Of a DNA stretch of 64,000 bases, positions 22,789 through 33,155 are shown piece by piece; position 1 is the first letter of the stretch, and each line of letters opens with the position of its first letter. The position numbers were made by a program, and so were the translations under genes. Source of the stretch: Aquanectria penicillioides (lineage: Eukaryota; Ascomycota; Sordariomycetes; Hypocreales; Nectriaceae). The notes under the pieces were generated by a model. The model was given only the letters and a program-made list of their open reading frames with translations. It searched no databases and was not told the DNA's origin. The DNA is taken from NCBI GenBank assembly GCA_003415625.1, contig PYIU01000003.1, forward strand, positions 4,340,001 through 4,404,000. The letters run 5' to 3'.

Positions 22789-23721
22789 AAAGGAGAAGGC
22801 GTACTGGATAGCCGGGAAGCATGCCTGGAGTTTTTACATACCCGTCAATAGATTTCGTATGGAAGCATCGGTTGCATTTGTAATTCACATTGTTCATTTA
22901 CCATCGCATCACTTCGTGTGCCAAAACTTTGACCTAATATTACCTCAGAATTCTACAAATATGTCAACAATGGATCGCTGTATGCAATAACGCCATTTCG
23001 GGCTCCCAGTACAGAAAGGTATGCGACGTCCTCGCTATGTCGCTGGCGATCCGAGCCACATGGAGCAGTTTGTGGTTCCTTTCATGGGGGCTTCCATCAA
23101 GTGGGACCTGGTTTGCGTTTGTTCCTTTCGAAACTTGACGTCTTTGCAGACACAGTGGCGGAATATCCAATCGGTTACCGATCAACTCCATCGTCCATTC
23201 GAACGACCTCGAAATAGATGTTTGGGAATGGACATGCGCTGGTCTTGTCTGGTGGCATTTGCGAGTTGAGGATCTGGCTGGTCGGCTCGCCTGCTGTCCT
23301 AGCCAGGTGCGCATGGACTGGCACATCGGCGCGCTGAAATATACCTAAGTCATCTGTTTACCAAACTCACATTATCATCACCTATACGCCGTTGCTCACC
23401 TGATAAATGCTCTTGTTGAGCACGTGGGCCATGCGTCAGGTAGTCAACCAGGTTGTGCAAACACCTCCTGCAGCCCCAGCTTTGTATCAACAGACGCACC
23501 GTTGATAACCGCAACTATAGGAGTAGTAAGGCATGATAGGGTATAATAGATAGATCTTAGTTATATTTATTATTTAAAAATAAATTATTTTATTTTATTT
23601 TTAATGATTTCTTCTGTTAAATCTAAAACCATTAGTGACAGTCAATCACATTCCTCAAGAACTCTCCAACAGAACAGAAACCTGAAAAGCCAGAAACAAC
23701 AGCTTAATTGTTATTAAACAT
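22789..23721. other. intergenic between convergent genes
   Basis: About 930 bases hold no supported gene. The part at 23500-23640 is markedly AT-rich and differs from its surroundings (see separate entry). Confidence 0.45.
23560..23630. other. AT-rich island
   Basis: Almost pure A/T (for example ttatttaaaaataaattattttattttattttta) in an otherwise GC-balanced region. Such islands in filamentous ascomycetes often mark old RIP-mutated repeats. No transposon ends or frames are visible, so it could simply be a 3' flank. Confidence 0.5.
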
Positions 23722-25070
23722 TTACCAACCATCAATAGGGTCAATTTGTACGAAATAATCAATGAGTTTAGTTTGGAAATTTGTTGAAATATTTAGCAAA
23801 GTCTTGGTCGTTGAGCCCAAGCAGTCTTTGGTGAGTGCGAGTGTCTCATCCCCATCGATGTCACGCACACCAAAGTTGACAATCCTCCCCATTTAACCCT
23901 TAACCCAGAAATCGTTTCTAAATACTCCCTACCTCCCCGAACTCCCACCTGCAATGTGCTGAGGGAGTCATAACCAGCTTCCAAGCGCTTCGCCACTTGT
24001 CGAATGGCTCTGCCAAGGTTGCCCGAAATCTCCGTCACCGGGAGGTTGGCCGCGACATAGGGCTTGATGAACTTCTTGGGCTAATACTGCCGGTGATGTG
24101 CGTACACTGAGAAGAATGCAACATTAGCTGTTGTGCCAGGGGGAGCTCGATGCGTTGTGCAGGCCATCCGTCTCCGTCGGGGTTCTCTAGCCCAGTTGTT
24201 CCCTCCAGGTTTACCACAGCCCATGCCGTCAGCATGTCACGAAAGTTCTGCCCAGCTATGGGCATTGGGGTTGGAGCTTGCGATAGAAAATGCCAGAGCA
24301 AGCATCTATATGAAAAGGATGTTAAGGCTTAAAACTTTTGAGGGTATAAAGAAACTCCGCCTAATCTCCATCTTCTTTGACCATTCCCTAGGCTGTTTCG
24401 TACGCATAGGCAATTACCGCCGAAATTAGACAAACTTCGCTTGCCACGTCCTTGGATGAAGTTTCTCAGGTAGGGGGCTAAGGGTGGTCTGCCACGCGGG
24501 AACGGATATGAAAGATGCAGCTGTCGCCCACTTTCGAAATCAGCGAGGCGATGTCTGTGCAGGGGAGTAAGGAGAATTGATGCGTGGGTACGCCGTCTGC
24601 AGGGATGCCGTACCTATGTCATGATGTCTGTCACAGTGGGTTCCCAGACGCTTGCGATGCATCAGGTAAGCATGAAGCTCCCGTCGCATCTCGGCGAATT
24701 CCTCGGGCACAGGTCGGCCAGGTTGGTTGAATTCACCGGACAGCAAGAAGATAGCCCGTTCCATGTTAACTTGCACTGACAAGATGCAAACCCCATCGCA
24801 GCCTCGTTGAATGAAGGTGCCCGGGTAGTCTTTGTTGACCTCGAGCATTTCCGCACTGGAATAATCTCCGTCCTGGCCGTCACCCAAAGCATCTTCCAAG
24901 GTGGCATCTTGCTGTTCCTCTGTTCCGGCCCATAGGGTCGTTTCTAGAGGTGAAATAGGCATTTTCGACGCAAGGTGGTTGCTCAAGTTCTGTCAGGGGG
25001 ACGATGACGGTTGCGATGAGGCACTTCCGTCTGTCCTGCTCCCTGGGGGCAAGTCCAAGGGTTCGGTCAT
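23722..25070 (-). CDS. unrecognised protein gene, several exons, frame disturbed
   Basis: I do not recognise the product. A pyrimidine-rich leader precedes the ATG at 25070 (MTEPLDLPPGSRTDG), and a second good start lies at 24962 (gaaaATGcc, MPISPLETTLWAGTEEQ). Between them the frame stops at 24993-24995. Protein-like blocks on this strand are: 24962 to about 24590 (FIQRGCDGVCILSVQVN, EMRRELHAYLMHRKRLG); about 24300-24080 (AGQNFRDMLTAWAVVNLEG); about 24080-23949 (FIKPYVAANLPVTEISGN), which is one base out of frame with the previous block at GGG 24078-24080; and a last block to stop 23722-23724 (DIDGDETLALTKDCLG, IDYFVQIDPIDGW). At least two introns are needed, one likely beginning near 24600 and one after 23949, but exact joins do not resolve. 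This may be a real gene with indel errors or a decaying one. No membrane segment or known motif is seen. Confidence 0.45.
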
Positions 25071-25539
25071 CTTAACAGCAATTGTCTTAATAGCGGGGAG
25101 ATAGACGGGGGATGGGCGTAAGATGGGCTGGATTAATGGGGTAGAGTAAGACGTTGGTATTGTAAAAAGGGTAAGTGGGATTGAAGCTATGTGAGTTGGG
25201 CGCTTGGGTAGAGAGGGGGTGGTCGAAATAGTTGTGTGGTAAGGGTTGTTCTGTTCCACAGTTGGTTTAGGTATGTCAGCAGTGTATGACACCTGTCTAC
25301 CAATACTCCATTTATGTTCTAGGAGATCTCTCAGCCGTTGATACAAGCGCTTCGCAACTTTATTCCATAGCACCCTATACACTGTTAGGGACTGCGGATA
25401 GTCCATCAACAGCAGGAGAGATGTGCTCTTTTTTTTTGGTTCCAGACATAGTTCAGCAGGGATAATTCGCTATAGTATAGTATAGTAATATCGGGACACA
25501 GCAACATATAACAAAAGTCAAGGTCCCTTTTAAGAATCA

Positions 25540-25563
25540 ACTTCAATTATTACTTCAATTATT
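25540..25563. repeat. 12-bp perfect tandem duplication
   Basis: The sequence acttcaattatt occurs twice head to tail in an AT-rich patch. It may be slippage or a target-site trace, and no element is visible between the copies. Confidence 0.8.
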
Positions 25564-26613
25564 ACTGCACAGTTAGGCCAAGTCTCGAGGCACAAATCTT
25601 GCCGTGCGAGCCGAGGATACGCAGACCAAGGGTGTGTCATTGGTTGGCTGTTCGACAGGCATGGTTCGGATGCTGATGGATAAACTGATGCCAGACGGTC
25701 AGGCGAGAACTCGTCAGGTCCAGCTCGGCACGCAACCCCAGAGCGCGGACGAATAGGTAGAGAGATAGATACAGATACGTCTGGTTCGGACTGTCCTGAA
25801 CAGCGGCGCAACCGTTTCTTTTTTAGCTTAAAGCGCCATGCCAAGCCGGCCAAGCAGAATCCACCAATATTGGGTGGGCAGGATGGCATAATTTGGTTCG
25901 CCATGATGCCCATTGGAGAGGGGACCAACCAACTCGACGGAACCTCGCAACACCAGCCACGCCAGATGAAGGCGTTTCCCAATCCGGCAGAGCTGTCGAC
26001 CGCGTGTGGCATGCGTTCTGGGGAGCCCCCTGCAGCTTGCCACTGCGGATCCCTTGGATTACATACTATGTATACATAACTGGTGCAGTGAGACCAGACC
26101 TATCCGGAATCCGCACAGCAGCTGCTAGCAGCGATACGAAGAAAGTGAGGGATCAGCCCAGGGCGCGCTGAAAGAAAGCAGCGTCGCATTTTGCCTGCTC
26201 TCTCTCCTCCGTGCCGAAATTTTTAGGCTTATTTAGACTACCCAGATACAGGGTCTACCAGGTTCGTCGCAGTGTGTGCAGCCCCCTTGCACGCGAGGGA
26301 GGGGGGAAAGCAGCAGCGGAACAGAGGCGAAAACGGGAAAAAAGAATTGCCATCTCGCATCTCGTCGTCGTGCGCATTAACGCCGCCCTGTAGCGAGGGA
26401 GTCGAGACCAGTCCACCACGATACACGATCGCCGGATGGCGCCAATAGCTCGACAATAGTTGCCCTTGCATCAGCCCTATTCGGGCCTAGCCGAGGGGCT
26501 CCCATGCCGCATCCTACACCGTCCCCCAGATTTCCAGCCAAATGGACCGACAAAGCCCATTGATTCATTCCTCCTTTGGGGAGGGGGGGCCAACGGGGGT
26601 GCCCATCTGTATG

Positions 26614-26620
26614 TATATAA
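26614..26620 (+). promoter_or_regulatory. TATA box of the secreted-protein gene
   Basis: TATATAA lies 193 bp upstream of the ATG at 26807, followed by a CT-rich leader (tttctttctttctttt). A clear TATA box fits a regulated, secreted-product gene better than housekeeping genes. Confidence 0.5.
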
Positions 26621-26806
26621 TCTGCAACACAAAAGGCGCCGTCCCGCTGTGCTTTGTCCCGAACCGGCCCTCCCTCTGCAGCCAAGAAACACAACAATCA
26701 GCATCGACTGTCGACTCAATCAATCAATCAACCATTATTTCTTTCTTTCTTTTATTCACCACTTCGTTCGCTTCCGAATCCCTTCGCTGCCTCATCCATT
26801 CCCGAA

Positions 26807-27516
26807 ATGGTCTCTACCAAGACGCTCTCGCTGCTCTTGGCTGCAGTAGCCTCCTGCGGCGTCAATGCCAGCCCTCTGCAACCCATCGCATCGACCTCCG
26901 GGACAGCCGCCACGAGAGCCGTGTCAAGCTCCTCCGAGCCCGCGTCCGCGTCGGCCTTTTACCAAAAAATGTTCATGCCCAAGCACAAGCGCCGCCGCGA
27001 ACGCGCCCGGTCCGGCCGACCCGCAGCGACCCTGGGCAAAGGCGTCACCATGGAGGAGGACGCCAAGAAGGCCAAGCACGGCAAGCACTACGTGTAAGTT
27101 GGATCTCCCCATGTTTGCAAGTGTAGTGACCGCGGCTGACAAGACCCTTCTGCAGCCTTGTGCGAGTCGAAGACGGCAAGGACGCGCCCTATATCGAGGA
27201 GGAGGTCTCCGAGGAGGTCGCCACCTCTGAGCCCGGCATCTTGTCCTACTCGTGGGCCCTGGCCGAGGCCCGGGACTTTGGCCAAAACGGCGTCTGCTCC
27301 ATCATATCCAAGCTGGACGGCGTCGTCGTCGACACCCTCGACTTCACCACCACCGAGCCGCGCCGCTACCACGAGCACGAGGTCGAGGTGGCCCTCAAGT
27401 CCCCCAACCCGGTTCTCTCCATGGACTTTGTCTGCTCCGGTGGCCGCTTTCGCCACGTCGACGTTTTGATTGATGACGTGAGCTTGACGGCCGCCGGAGT
27501 GGTCCAAGAGTTGTAA
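26807..27516 (+). CDS. small secreted protein with a C-terminal beta-sandwich-like domain
   Basis: Two exons (26807-27093 and 27156-27516) are joined over a 62-nt intron (gtaagt...ctgcag) to give 215 residues. Residues 1-22 look like a signal peptide (MVSTKTLSLLLAAVASCGVNA). A Ser/Ala-rich spacer and a strongly basic stretch follow (KHKRRRERARSGR, about residues 59-71) with several possible Kex2-like cleavage sites. The C-terminal half reads like the compact galactose-binding or CBM-like domain of fungal extracellular proteins: SYSWALAEARDF, a Cys pair (GVCSIIS and DFVCSGG) and the end motif VDVLIDDVSLT. The fold call is by pattern memory only. It might be an effector or a cell-wall-associated protein. 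No close family name can be given. Confidence 0.7.
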
Positions 27517-28368
27517 ATGGTGGGAAGGGAAGGAATAGGACAAACCGGAATAGGACAGGACGGCGTTGCGGGTGAAAATGTCTAACATGTAATGATAATG
27601 AGGCGGGCCGGTTGAAGACGATATTTAAAGATACCCTTAGATGCACATAACTTGGCAATATAAATAACACAGGCCGTGTGGCCAGTACACTCACTCACTG
27701 AATTTGCAATCTTGTCATTCTGATGACCCAGCAAGTCGGCGGAAGCAGCACAGTTGCAGTAACATGCCCAACATGCCCAATCCACATCACAATCACATCA
27801 CATCACATCACATCACATCACATCTATCACCCAGTAGTAATACGTCACTGCTCCAACATTTCCGCTGGCGAAACGTTTTCTTTTAAAGAGCAGTCACTTG
27901 CTCTGCAGTCTATGGAACCTGACATCCTAGCTGAAGAACAAAAAAAAGAAAAAAAAAGGGTACCTTTCTTCCGCTACCCATATATTCATTCATTCGCATT
28001 CGCTTGTTCCCAAAGCCAACCGACCAGACAAATTCAACCTTTTTTTTTTCTCCTCATCTCCTCGTCCCGGGCTCTTTTTTTCTGGGGAGGAGGGATGACC
28101 CATGGCGTATCGTAATCTCCATTGCATTTGCATTTGCATTGTATGTAGATGTGTATGTATGTTAAAAGTACGCGCGAAAAGAAAAAACCAACCGCTCCGA
28201 CTTTCAGCCGCCAAATCAGCATTAAAGATGTATGTATCACTTCGTAAAACCTCAAACAGCCTGTTGTGTGGGCCATGACGTTGACGCAAAAGGCAAGTAG
28301 GTGATGAACAAGACATGCTTCTTCATCTTGCCAGGAAGATGACATTGCCACTAGCTGCATCCATCCAT
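27517..28368. other. shared 3' flank of two convergent genes
   Basis: The secreted-protein gene and HSF1 end toward each other here. The flank holds an ATCAC pentamer repeat, several A and T homopolymers (27939-27957, 28039-28050) and a short CATTTG hexamer repeat at about 28121-28141. No gene is seen. Confidence 0.5.
27788..27824. repeat. (ATCAC)n pentanucleotide microsatellite
   Basis: About seven copies of the pentamer cacat/atcac lie in the 3' flank of the secreted-protein gene. Confidence 0.9.
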
Positions 28369-30610
28369 TTAGCCCATGCGCTGTCTCTTTACCCCACGAT
28401 CTGGGCTGCCATCGTGCCCCAGGTCGCCCCGGAATATTTCCTCGGTCCCTGCGGGGCTTGGAGTATTGTTCTTGATACCGGGGATGGCATTGGCAGTGTG
28501 GTGGCCCAGATCGCCGTCCAGGGTAAAGTTGAAGTCGCTGCCGTCGTTGAGAAATACATTGCTGTCCAGGAACTGGTCGAGATCCACGGGAGGGTCGAAA
28601 TACGCCTCGCCGTTCTCGCCAATGCCAGGAATGTGTCCCGAGGGGCTGAGGGGTCCCAGCAGCGAGCTGAGCTCGCTTATCTTGGCCTCTTGCTCGCGCT
28701 GCAAGTGCTGCAGCTGTTCTAGGTCAACTTGGTTTGTGCTAATCTGGTTTAAAGATGGGGGAGCCATTGGGGGTTGCATGATGGGAGACAGCGACGGCGC
28801 AGGGTTGGTGTCGGCAGCAGACGGAGAGACTGAGTTTGACGGGAGGTGCGGGAGGTCCATGGGAGGAGGATTCGAGGTGACAGGGATAGGCTTGGAGGTT
28901 GGGGCCGAGGTTTGACCGGCCATAAAGTTGACCAGCTTGCTCCTCTGGTCGTGGTTCAGCGTGTTGGGCGTGTTGGCCACCAATTCGGCGGCCTTGGGGA
29001 GATCGATGCCATGCGAGTTGGTCGCGTTGTGGTCGTTGATAATCTTCATCATCTGCTCGTGAGGGTTTGCCTCCAGCTCCTGGCGCAGACTGGGCGATGT
29101 CGCGTCGCTCGGAGATCCCTCACCAAGCTCGGTGACGTGACCCATCTCGGGGTTGTGGTGGTTGACGGGTTGGTACGCGCTGCTCCCAACGGATGTATTC
29201 CTCGAGGCCTGTGGCCGATTGTTCTGGTTGGGAATAGGCGGGAGCAATCCCCGGGTCTTCTTGTGAGGAGTCCCAAACGCTGCAGTTGGGTCCATTTGGG
29301 ACTGGATAAAGTCGCCTAGGTCGACGACGCTGCCGTGCGGGGCGCCTTGCCCTCCTTGGTTCGTAATCATGCTCGAAATAATGTCGCTGACGCTCTGGGT
29401 GTTGCCCTGGTCCTCGAGAGTTTTCCTGAAGACGTTTGCGAGGAAGCTGAGGATGGCGTTGATCGAGTTCTGGTGGCGGTCGTGTTGAGTCTGGAACATG
29501 ACGGCCTGGCTATACAGGTCGTTATTGTTGCGTTGAAGTCGATTTATGGCATTGAGAATCAGCTTTTGCTGCTCGCGCACTTTGTTCAGTTCCTCTCGAA
29601 TCAGCGCCATCTCCTTCTTCGGCAACGGCTGGGATTCGCCGGCTGGTAAAGATCTGCCCGTGGGGACGTTGGTGTTTCCCAGCCCTTGGCCGACGGGCTC
29701 TTCGGGACCGGGTTCCTCTTCGCTGTCGTTCTCCCCTTCGGCGTTCTTGCTGCCCTTCTTGGCTTTGCTTCCGCTCTTTGGCTTGTTGATCAACCATAGC
29801 AAGTTGGGATGGCCTCGCCTGAAGTAAGGGTTGGAATACTCGCTGGGGCTCTTGTTCTTACGCTCACTTGCTCGCATCGAGTTATCTGAGAGGCCCACGC
29901 GCTTGTGGAAGCCGTACATGTTGAGTTGGCGGACAAACGAGGCATAGTTGTTGTGCTTGAACAGCTCTGGGATCAGGGTCTTGGCAAACTCGTCCTCGTC
30001 TAGCACGATGAACGAATCACCCTTCTCAGACCATCTAATGAGATCTTCATTCTTGCGCTCTTCGAGAAAGCTTCGAGTTGTCAGCACACATACACTCAAG
30101 GGTCTTGGGGGGGGGAGGAGCTTACCTGCTCAACTTTTGCACAAAGGGCGGGATCTGTTTGCGCTTTGCCTGGGCTTCCCTTTTAGCCTTTTGCGCCTTC
30201 TCCTCCAGCACCTCGACGTTGTCTTGTTCAGGGGCGTTCTCCGGTGTGCCTTGCTGAAGCAGCGAGTTCTCGTCCCCCACAAAGTTGCCCCACGGGTCTG
30301 TTGAGGTGTCAAAGTTCGTCCGGGTAGTTGTGGGCACGAGGGCGGCCTGGTTCATCTGTCGTCGGGCGAGGGAGTTTGAGGGCGCAGGAACGGCTTGGGG
30401 ATACTGGGGCTGGGTTGGGACCAGGCCGAACGAGTTGCCCGCGTGTGCAGCCCCATCAACGAAGCCAGTCCCGTCGCCCATTCCGTTCCATCGCAACATT
30501 TGGTCGGCCGCGCCGTTGCCAGACGCGTACTGTCGCTGCATTTGCTGCTGTATCGGCACTATCGGTGCTGCACCTGGAGCTGCTCGTTTTCTGGGATTTG
30601 GCGCCGACAT
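28369..30610 (-). CDS. HSF1: heat shock transcription factor Hsf1
   Basis: Hsf1 is the nuclear activator that trimerises on heat shock elements (GAA triplets). Two exons (30610-30126 and 30070-28369) are joined over a 55-nt intron (gtaagc...ctgac...aag) to give 728 residues. The intron sits inside the DNA-binding domain, between QKLS and FLEERKNEDLIRWSEKGDSF. The domain spans about residues 154-262, with NYASFVRQLNMYGFHK and the HSF signature RGHPNLLWLINKPKSG. An acidic linker precedes heptad repeats at about 315-375 (EELNKVREQQKLILNAINRL, then NAILSFLANVFR), which form the trimerisation coil. The Pro/Asn-rich tail includes an acidic hydrophobic patch (DLDQFLDSNVFLND) that may activate transcription. 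Unusually long residues 1-150 precede the domain. The call is firm. Confidence 0.96.
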
Positions 30611-31949
30611 GGAGTAAGGGACCCGTTCAAGTCGGGATCTGCTCTCGATGAGAGCGGCGAGGGAGGGATGAGAGAAGTAGACAAGATAGGCTCGCTATCG
30701 ATGCCTGTTATCGCAGTCGTGAATTTGAGGCTGCGGCGGGTCTGCTGCCTTGGCAAGAGTTTGCCTCGTGAGAATCGATCCGGGTCTCTAGTTGACCTCG
30801 GCGACGGCGCCGAAAGTGTAGTCGGTGTAAGAAAAAAAAATTGAAGCTATCGGTGCTTGAGCGGTCGCGAGGCGGTAAATGGATTCTTGGGTCGAGTGGT
30901 TTTGACCGATTAATTCCTAGGTGGTCGCAAGCCTGTCGGAGAGGTAGGATTCGGGTGTGGATGGCCAGCGATGCAGATGAAATAATTGAGCGCGCGTTGC
31001 GAGAAAGGATGGCAGCAGCCTATGAAGCGCTGTAGCCACGGCCGAGTGGTTGAAGGAGCCTTCCTTGGGCGGAGACGGGCGGGATTGCACAGAAACGCGG
31101 CGGGGGGCGAGAAAACGGCGGCAGGCGGGAGAAAGCGACGGTCAAGAGATGCGCTGCGGAAAGATGTATAATCGCACAGAGAGAGAGGGTGTCGAGGTGG
31201 CAAGGTGGAAAAGCAATTCTGGAGTTTGGACTGCGTGAACGACGTGGGTGTGTTGGGCGGACCCAGTTAGTCCTTTTGATGGCGGCGCCGGGGCAGTCTC
31301 GATTCAAGTGCGGGATCAGTCGTTGTTCGGGGCGCCCATCCTGTGTTGCAAGGACTAAGCGGCAGAGGCGATGCGTGAACCAGAGGTCACGACAGCGGGC
31401 GACGCTGGTGAAGTCGGCCGAGATGGTGGTAAAAGTCTTGATGTTGGCGGTCGCAGAGGCTGGAGAAGGCCCGCCTGGAGCATTTGGGGTGGGAGGCCAA
31501 GACCATCAATTGTCAAACCCTGTCTAGCCAATCAGCGCTGTTGGTGAGGCACGGAAGGTTGGCTCCACGTGATGATAAGATAGCCACCTCACGCGTCGTC
31601 CATGCCGTCTATGTCTGAGCTCTATGCTTCCCTGTGCATTTTGTCTCTGCCACCTTGCAGCTTTTGCATGTAGGTGGACAAGAAGAAGGTAGCAGCGCCC
31701 CACTTGTGATGGATTGATCCAGTTTGCATGTACGTACCAGGTACCCGCACCCGCAACTCGCCTCTTGATTACCTACCTACGCGGGCGGGGGTGGGTTAAG
31801 CACATGGTTGCTAGCAGAATTACACCTCCGCCTCACTATGTGTAATTTTAATCATTCGCGGACTATTAAATCTGAATATTCTATCTAAAAAAAATCATTT
31901 TCTAGCTGCCAGGCTCTTTTAGCAGCTATAGACTTTTGGCGGCTATGGG

Positions 31950-32040
31950 ATTTGAGCTGGTCTTTTGGCGGCTATTGGATTTTGGCTGGGCTGTTGGATT
32001 TTGGCTGGGCTGTTGGCTTTTGGCTGGGCTATTGGCTTTG
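31950..32040. repeat. degenerate repeat of about 21-24 bp (ttggctgggctgttgg type)
   Basis: Four or so imperfect units of the form (g)gctgggctgttggattttt run directly into the 13-bp minisatellite. The two arrays share the GGCTG core, so one may have given rise to the other. Confidence 0.75.
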
Positions 32041-32043
32041 GCC

Positions 32044-32160
32044 GGGCTGTGGCTACAGGCTGTGGCTACGGGCTGTGGCTACGGGCTGTGGCTACAGGCT
32101 ACGGCTACAGGCTACGGCTACAGGCTACGGCTATAGGCTACGGCTACAGGCTACGGCTAT
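32044..32160. repeat. 13-bp minisatellite, nine copies
   Basis: Nine contiguous units fit the consensus RGGCTRYGGCTAY. The first four are of the type gggctgtggctac and the last five of the type aggctacggctac, so there is a variant switch in the middle. Two half units (aggctat, aggctac) trail at 32161-32174. The array is not in a gene. Confidence 0.92.
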
Positions 32161-32582
32161 AGGCTATAGGCTACAGCAAAAGTCATTGGCAATAAGAATC
32201 GAACGTGCAAGCAAAATAATATATGATCTATTTGACCACTGCGGCAGCTATAGATTTATTGATATGAAGCTGGTTATTTTCCTTATGTAGGTAAGTTAGA
32301 AAGAGGGTATTTCAAGTTGGCAGTTACAGCTGTATTGTAAGGTGGCAGGTGCAGGCGCAGGCAGGCGGGCTGTGCACAACTACGACGACTGTACTCCATA
32401 GGCAGGATTTTGAGTAGGGAAAGGCTTTTGGGCAGCTAACGCTGTGCACAGCTAGGCGGGATTTTGGGCAGATAACCCATTGCCAGCTATATGCAAATTT
32501 ACCTATGCCTTTTATTTACCCTGACCCTGTGCAATTGATCAACTCTGCCTAGAACCATGTCCTAAACACCCCCCCGCCCTCG

Positions 32583-32925
32583 TAGGTACCTTACCTAGGT
32601 AGGTACCTAGAGGTAGGTAGGTAGGCAGGTATCTTCTTTGCTTTGTCGCCTCCCACCACGTAGGTAGTTAGGTAGCCAAGGAAAAGAAACGAAGACAAAA
32701 GGTCAGCAGAAGGGAAATTTTCTGCCCCAGTTCAAGCTCTAGGCAAGCCGTCTGGGATCGTGATTCTCTACGCAACTGTAGAACACAGGCCCTATCCTTT
32801 CTAACGCCAGCGTTCCCACCAACAGTGAATATGAGCCGCTTCTACTTCTTGACTTGCGCCGCGGTATGGTTGCATGCGAAGGTACATACCTACCTGGTAG
32901 GTATCAGGTAGGTAGGTAGGTAGGT
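32583..32925. repeat. clusters of TAGG/TACC tetranucleotide repeats
   Basis: Two clusters (about 32583-32634 and 32881-32925) consist of GTAGGTAGGTAGG and its complement TACCTACC, partly as inverted copies that could form hairpins (ccttacctaggtaggtacc). Similar tracts are frequent between genes in hypocrealean genomes. Confidence 0.8.
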
Positions 32926-33155
32926 AGTCTTGTCCGTGTGGAGACGCAAAATTGAACAATGTCACCTAGAAAGATTCGCGGGTGTCATAATCAACCCGAT
33001 GTTTGCATGGACCACAACCGACGTGGTTGCATTGAACTGGGGTATCGCCGCTTTTTCCAATTGTCATGTCGTCAACCACTAGAGGCATTCTTTTGACAAG
33101 CCAACCAGGCTCTACTGTACACTCAATCGCTCCGCTTACAGCACTTGCTGTGCCC

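Larger units (their letters stand above)
25071..26806. other. intergenic with short direct repeats
   Basis: The first part (25071-25300) is the pyrimidine-rich (on the minus strand) leader of the unrecognised gene. It is followed by an AT-richer stretch with (TATAG)3 at 25471-25485 and a perfect 12-bp tandem duplication (acttcaattatt) at 25540-25563. The frame at 25071-25409 (minus) carries no recognisable domain. The right part is the promoter and leader of the secreted-protein gene. Confidence 0.45.
30611..33155. other. long intergenic region, HSF1 promoter and repeat-rich DNA
   Basis: About 2.5 kb holds no supported gene. The left part is the HSF1 promoter and leader. The middle carries a 13-bp minisatellite and a related degenerate GGCTGGGCTGTTGG-type repeat just before it, and the right part holds clusters of TAGG/TACC tetranucleotides. 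An A-box-like stretch at 31032-31060 has no matching B box, so I do not call a tRNA. Confidence 0.5.

Noticed and set aside
24993..25409. 138-codon minus-strand frame as a single gene
   Set aside because: Its first 113 codons lie in a pyrimidine-rich leader. Only the part from the Met at 25070 looks like a coding start, and that is included in the unrecognised gene.
25530..26012. 160-codon minus-strand frame
   Set aside because: Mixed composition with no domain and no support from splice sites or start context.
31032..31090. tRNA-like A box (ggccgagtggttgaagg)
   Set aside because: It resembles the start of a Ser or Leu tRNA, but there is no B box (GGTTCGAATCC type) and no closing acceptor stem downstream.
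31936..32290. Short frames with repeated Gly-Tyr/Leu-Arg-Leu units
   Set aside because: They are translations of the 13-bp minisatellite, open in several frames only because the repeat lacks stops.
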